Of a stretch of DNA of 64,000 nucleotides, positions 8,800 to 18,877 are shown piece by piece. This DNA is from Aquimarina algiphila (GTDB lineage Bacteria > Bacteroidota > Bacteroidia > Flavobacteriales > Flavobacteriaceae). How positions within the stretch are numbered: the first letter of the stretch is position 1; each line of letters opens with the position of its first letter. The DNA is taken from contig NZ_VLNR01000017.1 of the NCBI RefSeq assembly GCF_007489275.1, positions 32,140 through 96,139 of the forward strand. Reading direction: 5' to 3'. The notes beneath the pieces were generated by a model that was not told where the DNA came from, searched no databases, and saw only the letters and a program-made list of their open reading frames with translations. Position numbers and translations under genes: made by a program.

Positions 8800-11259
8800 C
8801 TATCCTTCAAATTCGTCATCTCCATCAAAGTTTCTTTGAGATCTTTGTCTTTTCTTTTTCTGATTAAATCTATAGGTGAAAGAGAGATTGAAACTACGTT
8901 CTCTCCATTGAAATTCACTATCAGAAATAAAAGTAGATGTGGTAGAAGTGCTCATTCTTTTTCTTGAGTTAAACACATCACTTATATTAAAGGTTAATGA
9001 TCCTTTTTCTTTAAATACATCTTTACTGAAAGCAAGGGTCATGCTAAAAATCCCATCACTTCTTGTTTGAGCGTTTTCATTTGGTCCTCTATAAAAAATA
9101 CTGGTTTGCCAATCGATTTTGGCAGGTAATGTAACTTTATTATTTATCCTTGCAAACCAACTGAAAATATCAGCATCTAGATTTTCACCATTATTTTCTC
9201 CTCTAATATTGTTTTGAAAAGCATTGAAGTTACCATTTAGCCTCCATTTCCTGCTTGGATTGTAAGTTAATGTAAACTCAAAACCATATCGATCAGAACT
9301 GGTTAGGTTTATTGGTCTTCTCCTAATAACGGGGACCTCTGTGCCTGGGTTATTATCATCTGCTCCAATAGTAGCAGTATCACCAGTGTCTTCTGAAATG
9401 AAAGTGAATATTTGAGTAGAATGATTATAATAAATAGACGTGTTTAATGTTAGTTTCCCCATTCTATTAAGATATCCTAAGTCAAAAGTATTAGCATAAC
9501 TAGGATCTAGATCTGGATTCCCCTGAAAAATATTAGTTGCACTGGATCTTGAAGGAAACGGGTTGATAAATCTTGAGCGGGGTCTACGTATTCTTCGATT
9601 ATATCCAAGAGTTAAACTTTGCTTTTTTGATAATTCATACCCAAGGTTTATGGTTGGAAATACATCTATATAGTTCTTTTTACTAAATTCATTGCTGGTT
9701 TGTTGATCTATTGTAATACGTGTGCTCTCTGTTCTAAGTCCCAACAGATAAGACAATTTTCCCCATTTACTTCCAAATTGTGTGTACGCAGCATTTACTT
9801 GTTCTCGATACAGCAATGTATTTGATAAGTCAGTATCTGTAGTTGTTATTCCATTATCTTCAAATTGAACGAGGAAATCAGTGTCCAGCTCATTAAAATT
9901 ACCACGATATCCTAGTTCGAACTGACTTTTTTCTCCAATGGGAAGTACATAATCTGCTTGTAATAAAATACGATCTTGATCTTCTAAGGTGTTAACTAGT
10001 TCTGTAGTTGTAATATTTTCCTGTGTGATTTGAGAACGCTCTTCTTCACTACTATCTTCAATTTGAAAATCGAAGGTTAACTTATGTCCGGTATCATCAA
10101 AATCTTTAGTGTAGTTAAGAGAATATTGTTTAGTGGTATCGTCTTCCGTTTCCGGATCAAATCTGGTATTTTGACTTATGATGTTACCATTAGCATCTAG
10201 TTCTGTAATTATATTTGTCGTATTACTCTCATTATCACTTGATCGATATAAAAATGATGTTGTAATGGATGAAGTTTTGTTAATATACCATTCGACACCA
10301 ACATTAGAATTTAGTCCTTTGCGTATTCTATCAAAGTCTCGGTCTTCATTAAGAAAAGTATCTGGGTTATCTATTCCATCAGAATCAATGTTGAAAAACT
10401 TTGTTTCATTTAATGAATTTCCGGGAGATTCTCTATATCTATAGCCAGAAGTAGTGAAAAAGTTAAAATCCCCTGTACGGTAATTTATATTTCCAGAGAT
10501 ACCTCCAGCCAACGGGTATCCGCTATTCACTGTAATTGCTCCATTAACACCTTGTAATTTGCTTCGTCTTAAAATGATATTCAGAATTCCTGCAGTGCCT
10601 TCTGCATCATATCTGGCAGAAGGAGATGTGATTACTTCAACTCTCTCTATGGATTCTGCAGGTAATTGACGTAAGGCATCAGTACTATTTAAACCGACTA
10701 ATCCCGATGGTTTTCCGTTGATCAGAATTCTAACATTATCATTTCCACGAAGAGCTACGTTACCTTCTACGTCAACTGAAACAGAGGGGACGTTATCTAA
10801 AACATCACTAACTGTGCCACCACTTACAGTAAGGTCTTTTCCGACATTGTAAATTTTCTTATCTAGTTTTATCTCAACAGTGGTTTTCTCTGCAATGACT
10901 ACTACATCATCAAGCGTCTCTGTATCTAAACCCAAAGATATTTTTCCGAGATTGGTGTTTTTGAATAATTTCTGTTTTTGTAGTTTTTTGGTTTTGAAGG
11001 AAATAAATTCAATACTTACATCATATACCCCCGGAGTTACTTCTATACTAAATTTCCCTTCTTCATTTGTGATTCCCCCAGTTACTACTTTCTTTAATTT
11101 TGGGCTGAAAAATGCTATTGTTGCATATTCCAATGGTTCATTAGTATCTTGATCAAGTACATAACCTGTTATTGTTATAGGGTTTTTAGAAAAATTTCTG
11201 TCTTGAGAAAAAGTAACCCAAGTACATATAAATAATAATAGAAATAAACCTTTTTTCAT
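8800..11259 (-). CDS. TonB-dependent receptor-like outer membrane protein (OMP_b-brl_3 type)
   Basis: An 819-residue outer-membrane protein. In order: a signal peptide (residues 1-20), a carboxypeptidase-regulatory-like beta-sandwich starting ITGYVLDQDTNEPLEYATI (about 28-115), a plug domain with SGGTVSDVLDNVPSVSVD and VRILINGKPSG (about 130-235), and a long beta-barrel to residue ~800 with repeated aromatic strands. The barrel ends in SFTYRFNQ and then has an unusual 18-residue basic-then-acidic tail. Members of this type are often transport or assembly proteins of unknown substrate. There is no SusD partner or regulator next to it. Confidence 0.85.
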   Translation of the reverse strand: MKKGLFLLLFICTWVTFSQDRNFSKNPITITGYVLDQDTNEPLEYATIAFFSPKLKKVVTGGITNEEGKFSIEVTPGVYDVSIEFISFKTKKLQKQKLFKNTNLGKISLGLDTETLDDVVVIAEKTTVEIKLDKKIYNVGKDLTVSGGTVSDVLDNVPSVSVDVEGNVALRGNDNVRILINGKPSGLVGLNSTDALRQLPAESIERVEVITSPSARYDAEGTAGILNIILRRSKLQGVNGAITVNSGYPLAGGISGNINYRTGDFNFFTTSGYRYRESPGNSLNETKFFNIDSDGIDNPDTFLNEDRDFDRIRKGLNSNVGVEWYINKTSSITTSFLYRSSDNESNTTNIITELDANGNIISQNTRFDPETEDDTTKQYSLNYTKDFDDTGHKLTFDFQIEDSSEEERSQITQENITTTELVNTLEDQDRILLQADYVLPIGEKSQFELGYRGNFNELDTDFLVQFEDNGITTTDTDLSNTLLYREQVNAAYTQFGSKWGKLSYLLGLRTESTRITIDQQTSNEFSKKNYIDVFPTINLGYELSKKQSLTLGYNRRIRRPRSRFINPFPSRSSATNIFQGNPDLDPSYANTFDLGYLNRMGKLTLNTSIYYNHSTQIFTFISEDTGDTATIGADDNNPGTEVPVIRRRPINLTSSDRYGFEFTLTYNPSRKWRLNGNFNAFQNNIRGENNGENLDADIFSWFARINNKVTLPAKIDWQTSIFYRGPNENAQTRSDGIFSMTLAFSKDVFKEKGSLTFNISDVFNSRKRMSTSTTSTFISDSEFQWRERSFNLSFTYRFNQKKKRQRSQRNFDGDDEFEG

Positions 11260-11343
11260 GTTTTAATGAGATAAAATAAGGGCCAAAAGTATCTAAGGAG
11301 ATACTATAAAGCGGTTAATACTCTGTTAAATGTCTTTATATTA

Positions 11344-11380
11344 AATAAGCCATATAAAAATCACTTTTATATGGCTTATT
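11344..11380 (-). terminator. Terminator of the ArsC-like gene
   Basis: A perfect 16-bp inverted repeat, AATAAGCCATATAAAA / TTTTATATGGCTTATT, about 55 nt past the minus-strand stop at 11434. Confidence 0.8.
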
Positions 11381-11433
11381 TTAGACTATTAATTTTTAGA
11401 AAGGTTTAATCGATGATTACTTTTTTTTTAAAA

Positions 11434-11775
11434 TTAAAGAATATCAACAACTTTTTGTGGAGGTCTTCCTATAATTGCTTTATTATCTTTAATAACAATA
11501 GGTCTTTCAATAAGAATTGGATGCTTACTTAAAACAGAAATCAATTCAGTATTAGTAATCTCTTTACCTTTATAATTTTCTTTCCAGACGGTTTCATTTT
11601 TTCTCACCAAATCTATTGGAGAAATATTCAAAAATTTTATTATTTCGGTTAATTCTTCAACAGATGGAGGAGTTTCCAGATATTTTACTATTGTAATATC
11701 TTCTGTTTTCTCTTCTAGTATAGCAAGAGTTTCTCTGGATTTACGGCATCTTGGATTATGATAAATCGTTGTCAT
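11434..11775 (-). CDS. Arsenate reductase (glutaredoxin-type) ArsC/Spx family protein
   Basis: A 113-residue thioredoxin-fold protein with the active-site cysteine at residue 10 (YHNPRCRKSRETL) and the ArsC-type C-terminal RPIVIKDNKAIIGRP loop. The motif is CxxS rather than CxxC. True ArsC reduces arsenate using glutaredoxin, but many chromosomal homologues are not part of an ars operon, and none is seen here. Housekeeping YfgD-like function is possible. It is monocistronic. Confidence 0.8.
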   Translation of the reverse strand: MTTIYHNPRCRKSRETLAILEEKTEDITIVKYLETPPSVEELTEIIKFLNISPIDLVRKNETVWKENYKGKEITNTELISVLSKHPILIERPIVIKDNKAIIGRPPQKVVDIL

Positions 11776-11937
11776 AGTTGTTTTTTTAGAGATAGAAATC
11801 TAATGACAGAGGTGTGATCCACTTTTAGAATACAATCTCTGACTTCGAATTTGTTTTTTACTTTTCTAACGTAATACTAAAAATTTAAATTTGGTTTTAT
11901 TGTATAATTATTAGTTTACCTCATTCGTTACTCTAAT

Positions 11938-13039
11938 TCATTCTTCATTTTTTTGCCCCATCATCATCAGATAAGCTTTTAGAAATTGATCAATATTTCC
12001 ATCCATTACGGCATCAACATTTCCTGTTTCTTCAGCTGTTCTTACGTCTTTTACAAGTTTATAAGGGTGCATAACATAATTACGAATCTGCGATCCCCAT
12101 TCTATTTTCATTTTTGAAGCTTCAATTTCATCCCGTTGTGCTCGTTGTTTTTGAAGTTCTATTTCAAATAATTGAGATTTAAGCATTTGTAAAGCTTTTA
12201 ATCTATTCTCTTGTTGGGATCTGGTGTCTGAACACGAAATCTGTATACCTGTTGGGAAATGAGTAAGTTGTACTTTGGTTTCTACTTTATTTACATTTTG
12301 CCCACCAGCACCACTGGACCTGGATGTTATGATCTCATAATCTGCAGGATTAATATCTATTTCTATACTATCATCTGCAAGTGGATATACATAAATAGAA
12401 GCAAAAGAAGTATGTCGTTTTGCATTACTGTCAAACGGAGAAATTCTCACTAATCGATGTACACCATTTTCACCTTTAAGCCATCCAAAGGCATAATCAC
12501 CATCAATTTCGAGTGTAACAGTTTTTATTCCGGCTACATCACCTCCTTGGTAGTTTAGTTCTCTAACGGTATACCCTTGTTTTTCTGCCCACATTAAATA
12601 CATTCGCATAAGCATACTTGCCCAATCACAACTTTCTGTACCTCCGGCACCTGCTGTAATTTGCAATACGGCACTCATGCTGTCTCCTTCATCACTTAAC
12701 ATGTTTTTAAACTCTAAGCTTTCAATTTCGGATAAAGATTCTTGATAACGTTCTGTTATTTCTTCTTCTGTGGTATCTCCTTCTTTGTAAAATTCATACA
12801 AAACCTCAAGATCATCTACTAGAGAAACACCTTTTTCATAATCAGATACCCATTTTTTTTCAGCATTAAGAGCGCGCATTAATTTTTCAGCCTCCTGGGC
12901 ATTGTCCCAAAAATCTGGAGCATAAGTCTTTTCCTCCTCGTTAGCTATTTCAATAAGTTTGGCATCAATGTCAAAGATACCTCCTTAACGCAACCAGGCG
13001 CTTTCTGAGATCTAATAAAGTCTCTGTTGTTATCATCAT
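11938..13039 (-). CDS. prfB: Peptide chain release factor 2, expressed by programmed +1 frameshift
   Basis: RF2 recognises UGA and UAA stop codons. The gene is in two frames: 22 codons from the ATG at 13039 ([20 protein letters not shown] plus YL) end at an in-frame TGA (12973-12971). Slippage forward by one base resumes at GAC and continues to 11938, for a total of 366 residues, the normal RF2 length. The RF2 tripeptide SPF (RISPFDS) and the catalytic GGQ loop ([20 protein letters not shown]) are present. A second ATG three bases in (13036) is an alternative start. Reading only the long open frame would give a truncated 313-residue product lacking domain 1. Confidence 0.95.
12970..12986 (-). 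promoter_or_regulatory. Programmed frameshift site of prfB
   Basis: On the minus strand AAGGAGGTATCTTTGAC: an internal Shine-Dalgarno AGGAGG, 3 nt, then the slippery CTT-TGA-C. This is essentially the E. coli prfB recoding signal, in which RF2 shortage lets the ribosome slip and make more RF2. Confidence 0.93.
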
Positions 13040-13148
13040 CTAATTAATTTTTGACAAAAATAGGATTTAACAGTTCAGTAAGAAATAATTTTTATGTTAT
13101 TTTATAGTTTTAGAAATTTTATAAACTTTTCTACACAAATCATACGCT

Positions 13149-15566
13149 ATGAAACTTTATTTTGTTTGTTTGTTTTTTCTAATAGGAAATGTTATTTCTG
13201 CTCAATTTCTTGAAGAAAAGAAAAATTTAAAATCTTATGATGGTTATTTTAAGTTTCATTACAATGAAGAAAAAGATGAGATTTATCTCGAGGTAGATAA
13301 GCTTGAGTCTGAATTTTTATATGTCCATTCTTTGGCTACTGGTTTGGGTTCAAATGATATTGGGTTAGATAGAGGCCAAATTGGAGATGGAGTAGTGGTA
13401 AAATTTCAAAAAGCAGGAAATAAATTATTATTAGTTCAGCCTAATCAACAATATCGAGCTATTACCAATAATGCGTTGGAGAAAAGAAGTGTAGAGCAGG
13501 CATTTGCCAAATCAGTTTTATTTGGTTTTCCTATTAAGGAGGAGAAAGCGGGAAAGTATATAGTGGATCTTACGCCTTTCTTATTACAGGATACTCATGG
13601 TATAATAGGATGGTTAAAAGCTCAAAAAGAAGGTGCTTACAGTATAGATAAGCAAAAAAGCGCTTTAAGTCTCGAAAGAACTAAAGCTTTTCCTAAAAAT
13701 GTAGAATTTGAGGCTTTACTTACATATAAAGGAGTTTCTACTGGTCGTAATGTTAGATCCGTAGCGCCTAATTCAAAATACCTTACTGTTATTCAGCATC
13801 ATTCATTTGTAGAATTACCAGATGATGGATATAAGAAAAGAAAATTTGACCCCAGAAGTGGTTCTATATTTATATCCTATATGGATTATGCTACTCCTGT
13901 ACATAAACCAATTACTAAGCGATATAGTATTCGTCATCGGTTAGAGAAAAAGAATCCAAAGCTGGCAATGAGTGAAGCTAAAGAGCCAATTATTTATTAT
14001 TTAGATCCAGGTACTCCAGAGCCAGTACGATCAGCCTTGTTAGAAGGAGCAAGGTGGTGGAACCAAGCATATGAAGCTATTGGTTTTAAAGATGCATTTC
14101 AGGTAAAGATGTTGCCTGCAGATGCAGATCCAATGGATTTACGATACAATGTTATTCAATGGGTACATCGGTCAACAAGAGGATGGAGTTATGGAGCTAG
14201 TGTAGTAGATCCTAGAACAGGAGAAATCCTTAAAGGGCATGTAAGCCTGGGAAGTTTAAGAATCAGACAGGATTTTTTAATTGCACAAGCTTTGTTAAAT
14301 AAACCTTTTGCTACTGGTGATGATAATTATAAGCCTATGTTAGAAATGGCTTTAGCTCGTATTCGACAATTATCGGCTCACGAAGTAGGGCATACTATTG
14401 GATTTGCTCATAATTTTGCAGCAAGTACAAATGGAAGGGCCTCAGTAATGGATTATCCTCATCCAACAATTACCCTTAAAAACAATGAGGTAGATTTATC
14501 GGATGCGTATGATATAAATATAGGCGAATGGGATAAAGTAACCGTAGCATATAGTTACTCAGAATTTGCAGAAGGAGTGAATGAAGACGAGGCACTTAGG
14601 GCTATTTTGGATAAAGCGTATTCATCTGGGCTTAGGTTTATATCTGATAGTGATGCAAGACCACAAGGAGGTGCACATGAACTGGCACATTTATGGGATA
14701 ATGGTAAGAGTGCTACAGATGAATTGAAAAATGTATTAAAAATTAGAGAGGTTGCTATGAAAACTTTTTCTACTGATAATATTCGTAGTAATGAACCTTA
14801 TTCTGTTTTGGAAGATGTTTTTGTGCCACTTTATTTCTTGCATAGGTATCAAACTGAGGCCGCTATAAAGCTTATCGGGGGTTTGAATTATAATTATGCT
14901 GTTAAAGACGATCAACAAACCATTGTTGAGACAGTTAGTCCTAAAAAACAAAAGGAAGCATTGATAGAAGTCCTACAGACTCTAACCCCACAAAAACTTG
15001 CTATTCCAGAAGATAAACTAAAATTGTTCCCTCCAAGAGCTTTTGGTTATTATCGCACCAGAGAGTCTTTCAAAGGAAAAACAGGAGTAGGTTTTGATGC
15101 TCTTAGTGTAGCTTCAACGGCAAGCGATATGAGTCTTTCTCTTTTGTTACATCCAGAAAGGACTTCGAGATTAGTACAGCAAAAGAGTTTAGATCAAGAT
15201 CAATTGGGCCTTTCTGAAACATTGGATCAATTAATAGCATTATCTTTTAAAACTAAAGTAAAAAATAGTTATCATAAAGAAATTCAAGAAGTGATTAAAG
15301 CGAATGTTTTAAAACATCTTATGAATCTTAGTGTTGACAAAAAAGCTTACACTCAGGTGAATGCTATAGCTTATGGGAAACTTATAGACTTAACAATTCT
15401 TCTAAAAAATACACCAGCGAATTCAACTTATAAAGTGTACGATAGTTATTATCTAAATCAAATCAACAGGTTTTTGCAGAATCCCGAAAAATTTAAAGTT
15501 TTACCATCTCCAAAAATTCCGGATGGTTCCCCTATTGGAAGTTATAAATGTAGTATACAACCGTAA
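13149..15566 (+). CDS. Secreted zinc-dependent metalloprotease (DUF5117/DUF4953 type)
   Basis: An 805-residue exported protein (signal peptide residues 1-18, cut near SAQF). An N-terminal DUF5117-like region covers about residues 60-270. The metzincin-like zinc site HEVGHTIGFAHN (HExxHxxGxxH) is near residue 411, followed by the DUF4953-like C-terminal region. The arrangement matches a large Bacteroidota family of periplasmic or secreted proteases of unknown substrate. No T9SS sorting domain is visible at the C-terminus. It is divergent from prfB and has about 100 bp before the LanC gene, with no hairpin between. Confidence 0.85.
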   Translation: MKLYFVCLFFLIGNVISAQFLEEKKNLKSYDGYFKFHYNEEKDEIYLEVDKLESEFLYVHSLATGLGSNDIGLDRGQIGDGVVVKFQKAGNKLLLVQPNQQYRAITNNALEKRSVEQAFAKSVLFGFPIKEEKAGKYIVDLTPFLLQDTHGIIGWLKAQKEGAYSIDKQKSALSLERTKAFPKNVEFEALLTYKGVSTGRNVRSVAPNSKYLTVIQHHSFVELPDDGYKKRKFDPRSGSIFISYMDYATPVHKPITKRYSIRHRLEKKNPKLAMSEAKEPIIYYLDPGTPEPVRSALLEGARWWNQAYEAIGFKDAFQVKMLPADADPMDLRYNVIQWVHRSTRGWSYGASVVDPRTGEILKGHVSLGSLRIRQDFLIAQALLNKPFATGDDNYKPMLEMALARIRQLSAHEVGHTIGFAHNFAASTNGRASVMDYPHPTITLKNNEVDLSDAYDINIGEWDKVTVAYSYSEFAEGVNEDEALRAILDKAYSSGLRFISDSDARPQGGAHELAHLWDNGKSATDELKNVLKIREVAMKTFSTDNIRSNEPYSVLEDVFVPLYFLHRYQTEAAIKLIGGLNYNYAVKDDQQTIVETVSPKKQKEALIEVLQTLTPQKLAIPEDKLKLFPPRAFGYYRTRESFKGKTGVGFDALSVASTASDMSLSLLLHPERTSRLVQQKSLDQDQLGLSETLDQLIALSFKTKVKNSYHKEIQEVIKANVLKHLMNLSVDKKAYTQVNAIAYGKLIDLTILLKNTPANSTYKVYDSYYLNQINRFLQNPEKFKVLPSPKIPDGSPIGSYKCSIQP

Positions 15567-15667
15567 AATAAAGTAGAGAATTAATATTCAAATTCATCTT
15601 ATAGAAAGAATTAGTTTCATAGGTTTGTTCTAATGACGAATTGACTTTCTTAAATAAATAATGCTCC

Positions 15668-16891
15668 ATGAATATAGAAAAGGATTTTAAAAAAAAATTG
15701 AAAGAAATTAGTGATATTTTAGATGATAAAACTTTTGAAAACAAAGAAGTAGGAGTATTGTCAGGTGTCTCAGGTATAGCATTGTTCCAATTTTATTATG
15801 CTAAGTTTTTGGATGATGATACACATGCAGATAAAGGTGCTGATATAATAACAAAAGCGGTAGAACTTATTAATGAGGGATTTACTTACCCAACCTTTTG
15901 TACAGGTATCGCTGGAGCATGTTGGGTATTAGAAATTCTTAAAGAAGAGGAGTTTGTAGAACTTGAAGATGATTTTCTGTCATCTGACCTAGATGAATAC
16001 CTGTTATCAGCTATGAGAGCTGATATAGAAACAGAAAACTTTGATTTTTTACATGGGGCGATGGGATATGGGTTTTATTTTTTAAAACGGTATCAAAACA
16101 CTACTTCTTTGGTATTGAAAGAAGGATATAAAGAATACCTTGATGAGTTAATAAATGCATTCAAAAAAACAGCAAAAAAGAATGACCGTGGAGTTTGGTG
16201 GGAATCTATTTTAAAAAAAGAAGATAACCTTAGGGGGTGTAACCTGAGTTTATCTCACGGAATATCAAGTACGATTAATTTTTTGTCCAGGATAGCAGAG
16301 CATGAAGAGTTTTATGACGATGTTAATGAGGTATTAACTCAAACAGTGAAGTTTATATTGAGTTATAAGAATCGGGATATTGCAGAGAGTTCACAATTTC
16401 CTAGCTGGATAGTTGAAGAAAAAGAAAATAATGTAAATTATTATTCGAGATTAGCGTGGTGTTATGGTGATTTAGGAGTAGGAATATCTCTTTTACATGC
16501 AGGAGAAACTCTAAAAGATGAAGAGCTTAAAAATGAAGCGATTGCTATATTAAAACATTCCACCAAAAGAAGGGATATAAAAGAAGCAGGAGTTATGGAT
16601 GCTGGATTATGTCATGGAGCATATGGTATACTTCATATATATAATTACTTATATAGAAAAACCAAAGAAATAATATTTAAAGAAACTGCTGACCACTGGG
16701 CTGAGCAAGCACTTATTATGGGAACTCATGAAAAAGGATATGCGGGATATATGGTTTGGCGAGGTTCTGATGAAGAGAAATGGAAAAATGAAGAGAGTTT
16801 GTTGGAAGGAATTGCGGGTATAGGATTGTCTATTATATCCTATTTAGCACCTTTTGATACCAAATGGGATGAATGTCTTTTAATTAGTTAG
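15668..16891 (+). CDS. Lanthionine synthetase C-like protein (LanC family)
   Basis: A 407-residue alpha/alpha-barrel protein. The zinc ligands typical of LanC are present: Cys in AWCYGDLGVG near residue 264 and Cys-His in GLCHGAYGIL near 314-315. The His of SLSHGISST (near residue 196) is at the place of the catalytic AHG motif, and GIAG segments occur at both ends. LanC adds cysteine thiols to dehydrated Ser/Thr in lanthipeptide precursors. No LanB dehydratase, LanT or precursor lies next to it, so it is an orphan cyclase or a glutathione-adding LanC-like protein. It may be co-transcribed with the upstream protease. Confidence 0.85.
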   Translation: MNIEKDFKKKLKEISDILDDKTFENKEVGVLSGVSGIALFQFYYAKFLDDDTHADKGADIITKAVELINEGFTYPTFCTGIAGACWVLEILKEEEFVELEDDFLSSDLDEYLLSAMRADIETENFDFLHGAMGYGFYFLKRYQNTTSLVLKEGYKEYLDELINAFKKTAKKNDRGVWWESILKKEDNLRGCNLSLSHGISSTINFLSRIAEHEEFYDDVNEVLTQTVKFILSYKNRDIAESSQFPSWIVEEKENNVNYYSRLAWCYGDLGVGISLLHAGETLKDEELKNEAIAILKHSTKRRDIKEAGVMDAGLCHGAYGILHIYNYLYRKTKEIIFKETADHWAEQALIMGTHEKGYAGYMVWRGSDEEKWKNEESLLEGIAGIGLSIISYLAPFDTKWDECLLIS

Positions 16892-16961
16892 ATACAGATT
16901 CACTGCAACTTTTAAGAAATTAAATTTTGTATTTGTATGATTCATTTAAAACTTTATAACA

Positions 16962-18008
16962 ATGAAAATAGATCTTAGAAGCGATACGGTTACCAAGCCA
17001 ACTCCAGAAATGCTAAACGCTATGATGGAAGCAGAAGTAGGAGATGATGTGTATAAAGAAGATCCTACTGTAAATGCTTTAGAAGAAAAAATAGCACATA
17101 TGTTTGGTAAAGACATGGCTTTGTTCTTTCCTTCTGGAAGCATGGCAAATCAAGCTGCTATCAAATTACATACTCAACCGGGAGAGCAGCTAATTGCTGA
17201 TAAATATGCGCACGTCTATAATTATGAAGGAGGAGGAGTATCTTTTAATAGCGGAGTTTCTTGTAAATTGTTGGATGGTCATAGAGGTATGATTACAGCT
17301 GCTCAAGTTGAGGAAGCTATCAACCCTCCTGATTTTTATCATAGTCCGTTAACAAGTTTGGTATGCATAGAAAATACGACAAATAAAGGAGGAGGAGCTT
17401 GTTATGATTTTGAGGATATTAAAAAAATTAAACAAGTTTGTGATCAACATAATCTGGGATATCATTTGGATGGAGCAAGATTATGGAATGCCCTTGTAGC
17501 CAAAGGAGAAAGTGCTAAGCAATATGGAGATATTTTTGATACTATTTCTGTTTGTTTAAGTAAAGGGCTAGGAGCGCCTATAGGCTCTGTGTTGATTGGG
17601 GATGCTGCAATTATGGAAAAAGCTATTAGAGTAAGGAAAGTTTTAGGAGGTGGGATGCGTCAAGTTGGATACCTGGCGGCTGCAGGATTGTATGCTGTAG
17701 AGAATCATATTGACAGACTTGCTGAAGACCATAAAAGAGCTAGAGAAATAGGAGAAGTTTTAGAAAAATTATCAATTGTAAAACAAGTAGAATCTATAGA
17801 TACAAATATTATCATATTTACTATTGATGGTAAAGAGGAGGATTTTATTGCACAAATGGCATTAAAAAACATTCATTTTTATGGTATGGGGCAAGGTAAG
17901 TTGAGATTTGTAACCCACTTGGGCTATACACAACAAATGCACGAATATTTTCTCGAGATGTTATCATCGGTATCAGCGCAAAAAGATAAAGCTGTTCATG
18001 GTATTTGA
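16962..18008 (+). CDS. ltaE: Low-specificity L-threonine aldolase
   Basis: A 348-residue fold-type I PLP enzyme that splits L-threonine or allo-threonine to glycine and acetaldehyde. The N-terminal IDLRSDTVTKPTPEM is diagnostic. PSGSMANQAA binds the cofactor phosphate, the HLDGARLWNA Asp contacts the pyridine ring, and the PLP lysine lies in CLSKGLGAPIGS near residue 203. All key residues are present. The left arm of its terminator lies within the last codons. Confidence 0.92.
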   Translation: MKIDLRSDTVTKPTPEMLNAMMEAEVGDDVYKEDPTVNALEEKIAHMFGKDMALFFPSGSMANQAAIKLHTQPGEQLIADKYAHVYNYEGGGVSFNSGVSCKLLDGHRGMITAAQVEEAINPPDFYHSPLTSLVCIENTTNKGGGACYDFEDIKKIKQVCDQHNLGYHLDGARLWNALVAKGESAKQYGDIFDTISVCLSKGLGAPIGSVLIGDAAIMEKAIRVRKVLGGGMRQVGYLAAAGLYAVENHIDRLAEDHKRAREIGEVLEKLSIVKQVESIDTNIIIFTIDGKEEDFIAQMALKNIHFYGMGQGKLRFVTHLGYTQQMHEYFLEMLSSVSAQKDKAVHGI

Positions 18009-18020
18009 ACAGCTTTTATT
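17988..18020 (+). terminator. Terminator overlapping the end of the threonine aldolase gene
   Basis: AAAGCTGTTCA / TGAACAGCTTT. The left arm is in the last codons, the right arm begins with the TGA stop, and a T run follows. Confidence 0.8.
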
Positions 18021-18037
18021 ATTAACACTTAGTAAAA

Positions 18038-18358
18038 TTAAATTTCTTTAATATCTGCTCCAGAAGAGTTTTCTTTAACAGAATTAATACCATTTTCCAT
18101 ACCTGACTCAGAAGAGTACATCTGACTGCTCCCAATAATCTGACCGTTTCCTGCCTTAAGATTAAAATAGAATTTTCCATTTTTTGCAGTTTTACGCTCA
18201 TATCTACCATCTTCTGAAGCGTTCTTTTTAACAGAAGCAATTCCATTTTCTGCAGCAGCTTTACTATTGTAAACTTCACTGCTTAAGATAACTTGCCCGT
18301 TTTTTGCTTTTAAAGTAAAATGATAGCTAGACCCTTCCTTATTTTTGAGTTCAAACAT
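18038..18358 (-). CDS. DUF1508 (YegP-like) protein with two repeats
   Basis: A 106-residue protein made of two copies of the DUF1508 unit: residues 1-50 (FELKNKEGSSYHFTLKAKNG, then SSEVYNSKAAAENGI) and 51-100 (FYFNLKAGNGQIIGSSQMYS, then ESGMENGI). Each unit folds as a small beta-sheet with one helix. Function is unknown; E. coli YegP is a cytosolic member. Monocistronic. Confidence 0.88.
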   Translation of the reverse strand: MFELKNKEGSSYHFTLKAKNGQVILSSEVYNSKAAAENGIASVKKNASEDGRYERKTAKNGKFYFNLKAGNGQIIGSSQMYSSESGMENGINSVKENSSGADIKEI

Positions 18359-18484
18359 ATTGTTAGATTTTTAGTTAATTTTTTAGCTTTCGTTAAAATT
18401 ATATAATAAATCGCAGAAAGAAAAATATAAAAACGCCTAAGCATACTTTTTTAGAAAGTTAGATGTACTATATTTAGAATACCG

Positions 18485-18808
18485 CTATTTAAACATATCT
18501 AATCCTGGGATATTGGGCATACCTTCTTTTGCTACTGCTGCTAATTCTGTTTCATTAACTTGTGTTGCTTTAACAATTGCCTTGTTAAGTGTAAGAATTA
18601 GATAATCTTCTAATTGTTCTTTGTCGGCCAACAGCTCATCTGATATGGTAATACTTTTTATTTCTCTGTTAGCGGTAAGTGTGATTTTAAGTAAATCATC
18701 GGTGCTGTTTTCGTCAATTAAAACAGTATCCAGCCTTTTTTTAGTTTCTTCTACTTTTTGTTGGGTTTCTTTAAGTTTTCCCATCATTCCCATCATATCT
18801 CCAAACAT
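18485..18808 (-). CDS. YbaB/EbfC family nucleoid-associated protein
   Basis: A 107-residue protein beginning [20 protein letters not shown], followed by a beta-rich middle ([20 protein letters not shown]) and the helical end, which is the YbaB tweezers-like dimer fold. Known members bind DNA without strong sequence preference. It is usually next to dnaX/recR in other phyla, but here it stands alone. Confidence 0.85.
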   Translation of the reverse strand: MFGDMMGMMGKLKETQQKVEETKKRLDTVLIDENSTDDLLKITLTANREIKSITISDELLADKEQLEDYLILTLNKAIVKATQVNETELAAVAKEGMPNIPGLDMFK

Positions 18809-18877
18809 GTATATTTATTTTGAAATTTATAATTGCAAAATTAGTATTTTGGTTGTTAATAAACTAGCAAGATTATT

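Noticed and set aside
11938..12879. A 313-residue RF2 starting at the first ATG of the long frame
   Set aside because: It lacks domain 1; the frameshift at 12971-12973 joins it to the upstream 22 codons.
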